From: DAHUYF01 sp035623985
Lineage (GTDB): Bacteria > Pseudomonadota > Alphaproteobacteria > ATCC43930 > CGMCC-115725
DNA length: 64,000 nucleotides
Direction: 5' to 3'
Assembly (NCBI GenBank): GCA_035623985.1
Contig: DASPSJ010000060.1
Coordinates: forward strand, 198,928 to 262,927
Part shown: piece by piece, positions 33,545 through 40,614 of the stretch
Numbering within the stretch: position 1 is the stretch's first letter
How the letters are laid out: each line of letters begins with the position of its first letter
Position numbers and translations under genes: made by a program
The notes under the pieces: model-generated
Told to the model about the DNA's origin: nothing
The model's input: only the letters and a program-made list of their open reading frames with translations
Databases searched by the model: none

Positions 33545-34255
33545 GTGACCGACGCCCCCTCCCCCGCCGCTACGGCGCGCCGGCTGATGCGCGCGGCCGA
33601 CCGCGCCAGTTTGGCGACGGCGCAGCAGGGCTGGCCCTATGCGTCGCTGGCGCTGGTGGCGCTGGCGCAGGAGGGAAGCCCGCTGCTGCTGCTCTCCAAC
33701 CTTGCCGAGCACACCAAGAACCTGAAGCGCGATCCCCGCGCCTCGCTGCTCTTCGACGGGACCGCCGGGCGCGTCGATCCGCTCACCGGCCCGCGCGTCA
33801 CCGTGATGGGCGAGGTGGCGGAAGCGGCCGATCCGGCGCTGCTGGCGCGCTTCATCAGGCGCCATCCCTCGGCCGAGCGCTATGCCGGCTTCGCCGATTT
33901 CCGCCTCTATCGGCTGCAAGCGGCGCGGGCGCATCTCGTCGCCGGCTTCGGCCGGATCGATTGGGTCGAGGGGGAAGCGCTGCTGTCGCCGCCCGCTCCG
34001 GCGCTTCAAGCGGCGGAGGCGGACATTCTGGCGCATATGAACGCCGACCACGCCAGGACCATCGACCTCTACGCCGACCGCCTGCTGGGGCTCTCCGGCG
34101 AAGGCTGGCGGCTCACCGGGGTCGATCCCGAGGGCACCGACCTCCGCCGCGGCGGGGTCGTGGCGAGGCTTGACTTCCGCACGCCGGTAAGCGATGCGGA
34201 AGGGGCACGGGCCGAGCTCGTCCGGCTTGCCCAATCGGCAAGAGGGATGGGGTGA
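33545..34255 (+). CDS. HugZ-type pyridoxamine-phosphate-oxidase-fold protein with DUF2470
   Basis: A 236-residue protein with a split FMN-binding beta-barrel-like domain (about residues 10-145: GWPYASLALVALAQEGSPLLLLSNLAEHTKNL). A DUF2470 domain follows with the His pair in HMNADHARTIDLYA. This two-domain form is that of HugZ-family heme oxygenases and HutZ-like heme-utilisation proteins. The protein may therefore bind and open heme or simply bind flavin; no heme-uptake genes lie nearby. It begins with GTG 51 bases after the MFS stop, probably as a second gene of that unit. Confidence 0.78.
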   Translation: MTDAPSPAATARRLMRAADRASLATAQQGWPYASLALVALAQEGSPLLLLSNLAEHTKNLKRDPRASLLFDGTAGRVDPLTGPRVTVMGEVAEAADPALLARFIRRHPSAERYAGFADFRLYRLQAARAHLVAGFGRIDWVEGEALLSPPAPALQAAEADILAHMNADHARTIDLYADRLLGLSGEGWRLTGVDPEGTDLRRGGVVARLDFRTPVSDAEGARAELVRLAQSARGMG

Positions 34256-34416
34256 CCGGCGTCTGAAGCCGCGGGAACGAACGAGGGAGGAAGGCCGTTC
34301 TCCGGCGGACCGGGCGCCCGGCCCGAGAGAGTGCCGCGGGATGCCGCCGCGGCGCGTTTCGTCTATCACAAGCTACTGAAAAAGCTAAAAAAGTGAGAAT
34401 CCAGGAGGTCATTGCC

Positions 34417-36039
34417 GTGCAAGACGCAGCGCATCGGGTGACGGGGACGGCGAGCAGCTTCGGCCTCGAACGGCAGGGGCTGCGCAACCTCGCCGCGGCG
34501 CATTGGAACCTGTCGGTGCCGGTGCTTTACGAGCATGCGGTGCGCCGGGGTGAAGGGCTGGTCGCCCAAGGCGGCGCCTTCGTCGTGCGCACCGGCGCCT
34601 TCACCGGCCGCACGCCGCGCGACAAGTACATCGTCGAGGAAGCCTCGAGCAAGGCCGACATCTGGTGGGGCGACATCAACAAGCCGGTCGGCGAGGAGAC
34701 ATTCGAGAGCATGTACCGCCGGCTCGCCGCCTATTTCCAGGGGCGCGAGCTTTTCGTCCAGGACCTCCATGGCGGCGCCGATCCGGAGTACCGGCTCAAG
34801 CTGCGCGTCATCACCGACAGCGCCTGGCACAGCCTCTTCGTGCGCAACATGTTCATAAGGCCGCGCGGCGAGGCGCTGGCGGATTTCGAGCCCGACTTCA
34901 CCATCCTGCACGCGCCGCATTTCTTCGCCCGGCACGAGCTCGACGGCATCCATTCCGACACCTTCATCTTCGTCAGCTTCGCGCGCCGCCTGGTGCTGAT
35001 CGGCGGCACGGAATATGCGGGCGAGATCAAGAAATCGGTGTTCGGCTACCTGAACTTCCTGCTGCCGGCGCGCGACGTGCTGCCGATGCATTGCTCGGCC
35101 AATGTCGGCGCCAAAGGCGACAGCGCGATCTTCTTCGGGCTTTCCGGCACCGGCAAGACGACGCTCTCCGCCGACGGCGCGCGCATGCTCATCGGCGATG
35201 ACGAGCACGGCTGGAGCCACAAGGGCCTCTTCAATTTCGAAGGCGGCTGCTACGCCAAGGTGATCAACCTCTCGCCCGAGGCCGAGCCCGAGATCTACGC
35301 CGCGATAAACCGCTTCGGCACGGTGCTGGAGAACGTCGTGCTCGAGCCCGAGGCGCGCAGCGCCGATTTCGCCGACGGCAGCCTCACCGAGAACACCCGC
35401 GCCTGCTATCCGCTCGACTTCATCTCCAATGTCAGCGCCACCGGCGTGGCGCCGCATCCCGACAACGTCATCATGCTGACGGCGGACGCCTTCGGCGTGC
35501 TGCCGCCGATCGCGCGGCTGAGCGCGGACCAGGCGATGTATCATTTCCTGTCGGGCTATACCGCGCGCGTCGCCGGCACCGAGAAGGGCATCGGCAACGC
35601 GCCGCAGGCGACCTTCTCCACCTGCTTCGGCGCGCCCTTCATGCCGCGCCATCCCGCGGTCTACGCCAAGATGCTGGGCGAGCGCATCCGCGAGCACAAG
35701 GCGCAATGCTGGCTGGTCAATACCGGCTGGTCGGGCGGCGCCTATGGCGTCGGCAGCCGCATGAAGCTCCAGCACACCCGCGCGCTGGTGCGCGCCGCGC
35801 TCGCCGGCACGCTCAAGAACACCCCGGTGAAGCAGGAGCCCTATTTCGGCCTCTACGTGCCGGAGCGCTGCGGCGACGTGCCGGCCGAAGTGCTGGACGC
35901 GCGCGGCACCTGGTCGGACAAGGCCGCCTATGACGAGACCGCGCGCGAGCTCACCCGGCGCTTCGAGACGAACTTCAAGAAGTTCGAGCCCTATGTCGGC
36001 CGCGAGGTGCGCGCGGCCGGGATTCACCCGGCGGCCTAG
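34417..36039 (+). CDS. pckA: Phosphoenolpyruvate carboxykinase (ATP)
   Basis: A 540-residue ATP-type PEPCK converting oxaloacetate to PEP. The P-loop-like kinase-1 motif is FGLSGTGKTTLSADGAR, GDDEHGWS is the metal site, and RTPRDKYIVEEASSK-like (GRTPRDKY) is the substrate loop. CYPLDFISN and the C-terminal adenine loop NTGWSGGAYGVGSRM follow. GTG 34417 was chosen because a perfect AGGAGG (34403-34408) lies 8 bases upstream; GTG 34393 lacks one. pckA normally neighbours chvI in alphaproteobacteria; here AraC, MFS and HugZ-type genes separate them. It is probably regulated with the PTS/ChvGI switch of gluconeogenesis. Confidence 0.95.
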   Translation: MQDAAHRVTGTASSFGLERQGLRNLAAAHWNLSVPVLYEHAVRRGEGLVAQGGAFVVRTGAFTGRTPRDKYIVEEASSKADIWWGDINKPVGEETFESMYRRLAAYFQGRELFVQDLHGGADPEYRLKLRVITDSAWHSLFVRNMFIRPRGEALADFEPDFTILHAPHFFARHELDGIHSDTFIFVSFARRLVLIGGTEYAGEIKKSVFGYLNFLLPARDVLPMHCSANVGAKGDSAIFFGLSGTGKTTLSADGARMLIGDDEHGWSHKGLFNFEGGCYAKVINLSPEAEPEIYAAINRFGTVLENVVLEPEARSADFADGSLTENTRACYPLDFISNVSATGVAPHPDNVIMLTADAFGVLPPIARLSADQAMYHFLSGYTARVAGTEKGIGNAPQATFSTCFGAPFMPRHPAVYAKMLGERIREHKAQCWLVNTGWSGGAYGVGSRMKLQHTRALVRAALAGTLKNTPVKQEPYFGLYVPERCGDVPAEVLDARGTWSDKAAYDETARELTRRFETNFKKFEPYVGREVRAAGIHPAA

Positions 36040-36072
36040 ACGCCGCGGCCCGGCCGCGGCTTGAGGGGATCG

Positions 36073-37653
36073 ATGCGGCGGCGCGACCTGCTGAAAGCGT
36101 CGGCGGCGGGGTTGGCGGGCCTGGCGATGCCCGCGGTGCTGCGCGGCGAGAGCGCGCGCGTGCTCCGCTTCGTGCCGCAGGCCGATCTCGCCGTGCTCGA
36201 CCCGGTCTGGACCACGGCCGACGTCACGCGCAACCACGGCTATCTCGTCTTCGACACGCTTTACGGCGTCGACCGGAATTACGCGCCGCAGCCGCAGATG
36301 CTCGAGGGCCACGTCGTCGAGAACGACGGCAAGACCTGGCGGCTCACGCTGCGCGACGGCCTGCGCTTCCATGACGGCGAAAAGGTGCGGGCGGCCGACG
36401 TCGTGGCGAGCCTCAAGCGCTGGGCGGCGCGCGACGCCTATGGCCTGGCGCTCATGGCGGCGACCGACGAGCTCGCGGCGGATGACGACAGGGTCGTGCA
36501 GTTCCGCCTGAAACGGCCCTTCCCGCAGCTTGCGAACGCGCTCGCCAAGCCCGGCTCCAACATGCCCTGCATCATGCCGGAGCGGCTGGCGGCGACCGAT
36601 CCCTTCAAGCCGGTGACGGAGATGGTGGGCAGCGGCCCCTACCGCTTCCTTGCCGGCGAGCGCGTCTTCGGCTCGCAGGTCGTCTATGAGAAATTCGCCG
36701 GCTACGTGCCGCGCGCGAGCGGCGAGCCCAGCTATACCGCCGGGCCCAAGGTGGCCTATTTCGACCGCATTCACTGGACGGTCATCCCCGACCCGACGAC
36801 GGCGGCGAACGCCCTCGTCTCGGGCGAGGTCGATTGGTGGGAGCAGCCGCCGGTCGATCTCGTCGCCTTGCTCGCGGCCGACGGCAAGATCGAGGTCCGC
36901 GTCGACGAGGCGGCAAGCGCCATCGGCGTCATCCGCTTCAATTTCCTCTTTCCGCCCTTCGACGATCCGGCGGTCCGGCGCGCCATCCTGCCGGCGATCA
37001 ACCAGGCCGATTTCATGACCGCGGTGGCGGGCACCGACCGGCGCTACTGGCGCGACAAGATCGGCGTCTTCAACGCCGTCTCGCCGCTCGCCACCGAGGC
37101 CGGCACCGAGATCATGGCGGGCGATCCGGCGGCGGCGAAGGCGGCGCTGGCGAAGACGCGCTATCGCGGCGAGCGCGTCGTGGCGCTCACGCCGGTCGAT
37201 TTTCCCAGCATCAACGCGCTGGGCCAAGTGGGCGCGGCGGTGCTGCGCGCGATCGGCATGGAGGTCGACCTTCAGGGGCTCGACTGGGGCGCGGTGGTGC
37301 AGCGCCGCACCAGCAAGAACCCGCCGGACCAGCACGGCTGGAACCTCTTCTTCACCTATCTCCAGGGACCGAACGAGTTCAGCCCGGCGGCGCATCTGGG
37401 GCTCCGCGCCAATGGCGACAAAGGCTGGTTCGGCTGGCCCAGCGATCCCACACTCGAGGCGCTGCGCGACGCCTGGTTCGCCGCGCCCGACCTCGCGGCG
37501 CAGCAGCGCCTCTGCGCCGAGATTCAGGCGGAGGCGTTCCGCTTCGTGCCCTTCATCCCGCTCGGCCAGTATTTCCAGCCAACCGCCTATCGCCGCGGCC
37601 TCGCCGGCGTGCGCGAGGGCTTCGCCCAGTTCTACAGCGTGCGCCCGGGTTGA
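36073..37653 (+). CDS. ABC transporter substrate-binding protein, peptide/opine type (SBP_bac_5)
   Basis: A 526-residue binding protein with a Tat signal peptide (RRRDLLKASAAGLAGLAMPA). The mature protein has the SBP family 5 course: LRFVPQADLAVLDPVWTTA, then TWRLTLRDGLRFHDGEKVRAADV, and the C-terminal ANGDKGWFGWPSD. Family members bind dipeptides, oligopeptides, nickel or opines for an ABC importer. No permease or ATPase is adjacent, so it must serve transporter parts encoded elsewhere. GAGGGG precedes the ATG by 4 bases. Spacing to pckA is 33 bases, so read-through from pckA is possible. Confidence 0.88.
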   Translation: MRRRDLLKASAAGLAGLAMPAVLRGESARVLRFVPQADLAVLDPVWTTADVTRNHGYLVFDTLYGVDRNYAPQPQMLEGHVVENDGKTWRLTLRDGLRFHDGEKVRAADVVASLKRWAARDAYGLALMAATDELAADDDRVVQFRLKRPFPQLANALAKPGSNMPCIMPERLAATDPFKPVTEMVGSGPYRFLAGERVFGSQVVYEKFAGYVPRASGEPSYTAGPKVAYFDRIHWTVIPDPTTAANALVSGEVDWWEQPPVDLVALLAADGKIEVRVDEAASAIGVIRFNFLFPPFDDPAVRRAILPAINQADFMTAVAGTDRRYWRDKIGVFNAVSPLATEAGTEIMAGDPAAAKAALAKTRYRGERVVALTPVDFPSINALGQVGAAVLRAIGMEVDLQGLDWGAVVQRRTSKNPPDQHGWNLFFTYLQGPNEFSPAAHLGLRANGDKGWFGWPSDPTLEALRDAWFAAPDLAAQQRLCAEIQAEAFRFVPFIPLGQYFQPTAYRRGLAGVREGFAQFYSVRPG

Positions 37654-37686
37654 CGGTCGCGCGCAGCGCCGGACCCGACGCGGAAC

Positions 37687-38028
37687 CTAAGCCACCACCC
37701 TGATGCGCGCCGCCTGCCGCGAGCGCGGCTTCTTCCTGATGACGATCTCAACGTCCCGGTCGAGCGCCGTCAGGAACGTCATCAGCCGCTCGACGGAAAA
37801 ACCTTCCAGCTTGTATCGCAGCAGCGCCGGGACCTTCGGCTGGTTGATGCGGAGCAGATCGGCCGCGGTCGCCTGAGTCAGTCGACGCTGCTCGACGATC
37901 CGGTTGATCGCATAAGCCAATCGGAGCTTGGTCTGCCGTTCTTCCGCGTCCGGGTAGCCGAGATCGGCGAATACATTGGCGGTCCCGCGGACGATCCCGT
38001 CGGCCGTTTCACGATGTCGTTTTGCCAT
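37687..38028 (-). CDS. HigA-2-like helix-turn-helix protein (orphan antitoxin)
   Basis: A 113-residue XRE-type regulator. The HTH lies at about residues 45-80 (LAYAINRIVEQRRLTQATAADLLRINQPKVPALL), preceded by ANVFADLGYPDAEERQTKLRLA, the helical start seen in COG5606/HigA-2 antitoxins. It continues with RLMTFLTALDRDVEIVIRKK, the family's C-terminal tail. The ATG at 38028 sits 40 bases from a perfect palindrome that is probably its operator. In this family the toxin gene normally lies immediately upstream in the same operon; here there is none in the 237 bases to the next gene, so it is an orphan or a remnant. Confidence 0.75.
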   Translation of the reverse strand: MAKRHRETADGIVRGTANVFADLGYPDAEERQTKLRLAYAINRIVEQRRLTQATAADLLRINQPKVPALLRYKLEGFSVERLMTFLTALDRDVEIVIRKKPRSRQAARIRVVA

Positions 38029-38067
38029 GGCGTGCCTCGTAATCCCGGCGTGCGGGCCATGGCACAA

Positions 38068-38085
38068 TATCCCACATCTGGGATA
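38068..38085 (-). promoter_or_regulatory. Perfect palindromic operator of the HigA-like gene
   Basis: TATCCCA-CATC-TGGGATA is a perfect 7-base inverted repeat with a 4-base centre. On the minus strand it lies between a -35-like CTGACT and a -10-like TATTGT (18 bases apart), overlapping the core promoter. This is the classic place for an autorepressing antitoxin-type HTH protein to bind. Binding is inferred. Confidence 0.65.
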
Positions 38086-38265
38086 GCAGTCAGATCGATC
38101 GCGATTCGTTGGGTGATGCACGCACATCCGAGAGCGGTGCATCGCAAACGAGGCAACCCCTGCTCAAGATGCCGCGGGCGATGAGCGTCGGACGCCGGCG
38201 CCGCAGCGGTATTGCCGCGGCGCCCGCAATCGCCAAAGATGCCCGCCGCATCAGGAGAGACCGCC

Positions 38266-39234
38266 ATGGCGCCTTCCGGCATCGAGCATCGCTTCGTCGA
38301 GACCAACGGCATCCGTCTTCACGTCGCCGAGGCCGGCGCCGGGCCGGCGGTGGTGCTGTGCCATGGCTGGCCCGAGACCTGGTATTCCTGGCGCCACCAG
38401 ATCCCGGCGCTCGCCGGCGCGGGCTTCCGCGTGCTGGCGCCGGACATGCGCGGCTATGGAAGCAGCGACCGGCCCGAGCCGGTCGACGCCTATACCCAGC
38501 TCCACATCGCCGGCGACATGGTGGGGCTGCTCGACGCGCTCGAGATCGAGACAGCCGTCATCATCGGCCACGACTGGGGCGCGCCCGCGGCCTGGCATTC
38601 GGCGCTGATGCGGCCCGACCGCTTCCGCGCCGTGGCGGGGCTGAGCGTGCCCTATCGGCCGCGCGGCAAGATCAGCGCCATCGACGCCTTCAAGCTCGCC
38701 GGCATGGAAACCATCTACATGATGTATTTCCAGCAGCCGGGCGTCGCCGAGGCCGAGTTCGAGCGCGACGTGACGCGCGCGCTGCGCCAGGTCTATTACT
38801 CCGCCTCGGGCAGCTTGCCGGAGGGAAAACGCTGGCACGCCTTCGTGCCGCCGGGCAGGGGCCTGCTCGACACCACCTTCGACACCGAGATGCCGCTGCC
38901 CTGGCTCAGCGCCGAGGACCTTGCGGAATACGTCCGCGACTTCAGCGCCAGCGGCTTTCGCGGCGGCTTCAACTGGTATCGCAATCTGCAGCGCAATTGG
39001 GAGCTGATGGCACCGTTCGCCGGCGCGCCGATCCCGCAGCCTTCGCTGTTCATCGCCGGCGCGCGCGACGGGGTCATCCGCATGCCCGGCATGCGCGTCG
39101 ATCTCGAAGAGCTGAAGCCGGTGCTGCCGGGGATCCGGCGCAGCGTGCTGATCGAAGGCGCGGGCCATTGGGTGCAGCAGGAAGCGCCCGACAAGGTGAA
39201 TGCGCTGCTGATCGAATTTCTCCGGGACCTGTAG
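38266..39234 (+). CDS. Alpha/beta hydrolase, epoxide hydrolase type
   Basis: A 322-residue alpha/beta hydrolase. The oxyanion motif HGWPETWYSWRHQ, the DMRGYGSSDRP strand and the nucleophile Asp in IIGHDWGAPAAWH are all diagnostic of soluble epoxide hydrolases and fluoroacetate-dehalogenase relatives. The catalytic His is in EGAGHWVQQE and the third acid near ARDGVIRMPG. Cap-domain tyrosines that open the epoxide ring are plausible around MMYFQQPG and QVYYSA. AGGAGA precedes the ATG by 7 bases. It likely detoxifies epoxides in the cytoplasm. Confidence 0.88.
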   Translation: MAPSGIEHRFVETNGIRLHVAEAGAGPAVVLCHGWPETWYSWRHQIPALAGAGFRVLAPDMRGYGSSDRPEPVDAYTQLHIAGDMVGLLDALEIETAVIIGHDWGAPAAWHSALMRPDRFRAVAGLSVPYRPRGKISAIDAFKLAGMETIYMMYFQQPGVAEAEFERDVTRALRQVYYSASGSLPEGKRWHAFVPPGRGLLDTTFDTEMPLPWLSAEDLAEYVRDFSASGFRGGFNWYRNLQRNWELMAPFAGAPIPQPSLFIAGARDGVIRMPGMRVDLEELKPVLPGIRRSVLIEGAGHWVQQEAPDKVNALLIEFLRDL

Positions 39235-39363
39235 GAGCGTGTCAGGGCACGCACGATCCGGCCCGCCCGACCCCGGCCGGCGAGGGGCCGACAAGCCGGT
39301 GGACGGCGGCGGCGGTTGTTGCTAGCAACGGCGGTTCCCCGCGCAATTTCCGGCCCGCGCCCC

Positions 39364-40608
39364 GTGTCCGATTTCACCCTTCGCCGCTCGCCGCTGCAAA
39401 AGCTCGCCTGGTTCGCGGCGCTCGGGCCGGGACTCATCGTCATGCTGGCGGACACGGACGCCGGCAGCATCATCACCGCGGCGCAGAGCGGCGCGCAATG
39501 GGGCTATCGGCTGCTGCTGCTGCAAGCGTTGCTGGTGCCGATCCTCTATATGGTGCAGGAGCTGACGGCGCGGCTCGGCCTCGTCACCGGCCGCGGCCAT
39601 GGCGAGCTGATCGCGCAGCATTTCGGCCGCGCCTGGGCCTGGCTTTCGGTCTCGACCTTGGCCGTCGCCTGCATCGGCGCGCTGATCACGGAGCTGTCAG
39701 GGCTGGCGGGGGTCGGGCTGCTGTTCGGCGTGCCGGTCGGGGTCAGCGTCAGCCTCGCCGCCGGCGCCATCATCCTCATGGCGCTCACCGGCTCCTATCG
39801 CTCGGTCGAGGGCGTGGCGGTGTCGCTCGGCCTCTTCGAGCTTGCTTTCGTCGGCGTCGCCTGGGCGGCGGATCCGGAGCCGGCGCAGATGCTCGCCGGC
39901 CTCGCCCAGACGCCGCTCGGCGACCCCGCCTATCTCTATCTCGCCACCGCCAATATCGGCGCGGTGATCATGCCGTGGATGATCTTCTATCAGCAATCGG
40001 CGGTGGTGGAGAAAGGGCTGGGCCCGGCGCAGCTCAAGGTCGCGCGCGCCGAAACGGCGGCGGGCGCGGTGCTGACGCAGGTGATCATGGCGGCGGTGCT
40101 GGTCGCCACCGCCGCCACCATCGGCCGCGCCCGGCCCGACGCGCCGCTCGACACCGTGCAGCAGATCTCCGATGCGCTGACGCCGTTCCTGGGGCCGTGG
40201 CTCGGCCGCCTGGTCTTCGCCGCCGGCATGAGCGGCGCGGCGCTGGTCGCCGCCATCGTCGTCTCGCTCACCGCCGCCTGGGGCGTCGGCGAGGTGGCGG
40301 GCTACAAGCGCTCGCTCGCGCATCACCCGCTGGAGGCGCCGTGGTTCTACGGCATTTTCAGCTTCTGCCTGACGGCGGCGGCGGCGCTGGTCGCCTCGGG
40401 AATCAACCTGGTGCAGCTCTCCATCGCCGTGCAGGTGCTGAACGCGCTGCTGCTGCCGATCGTGCTGGGCTTTCTCTATCTGCTGGCGCTCAAGGTGCTG
40501 CCGCAGCCCTGGCGGCTCAAAGGCGTCTATGCCTGGATCGTCGGCGCGGCGATGGCGCTCACCGCCGGCTTCGGCGTCGTCGCGGGGGTGGTCGGGCTGG
40601 CGGGGTAG
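39364..40608 (+). CDS. Nramp-family transporter with altered metal-binding site
   Basis: A 414-residue LeuT-fold carrier with about 11 helices. TM1 reads PGLIVMLADTDAGSIITAA where classical Nramp has DPGN, and TM6 reads GAVIMPWMIFYQQ where classical Nramp has A-x-x-MPHN. The A-x-x-M methionine is kept but the Asn and His positions are lost. The family call is firm from overall course (RRSPLQKLAWFAALGPG, QELTARLGLVTGRGHGELI), but manganese or iron specificity should not be assumed. The start is uncertain: GTG 39364 has no clear Shine-Dalgarno, and TTG 39316 is an alternative. Confidence 0.75.
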   Translation: MSDFTLRRSPLQKLAWFAALGPGLIVMLADTDAGSIITAAQSGAQWGYRLLLLQALLVPILYMVQELTARLGLVTGRGHGELIAQHFGRAWAWLSVSTLAVACIGALITELSGLAGVGLLFGVPVGVSVSLAAGAIILMALTGSYRSVEGVAVSLGLFELAFVGVAWAADPEPAQMLAGLAQTPLGDPAYLYLATANIGAVIMPWMIFYQQSAVVEKGLGPAQLKVARAETAAGAVLTQVIMAAVLVATAATIGRARPDAPLDTVQQISDALTPFLGPWLGRLVFAAGMSGAALVAAIVVSLTAAWGVGEVAGYKRSLAHHPLEAPWFYGIFSFCLTAAAALVASGINLVQLSIAVQVLNALLLPIVLGFLYLLALKVLPQPWRLKGVYAWIVGAAMALTAGFGVVAGVVGLAG

Positions 40609-40614
40609 CGGCGC

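Noticed and set aside
38029..38265. Toxin gene next to the HigA-like protein
   Set aside because: No frame of suitable size with HigB/RelE-like residues is present on either strand.
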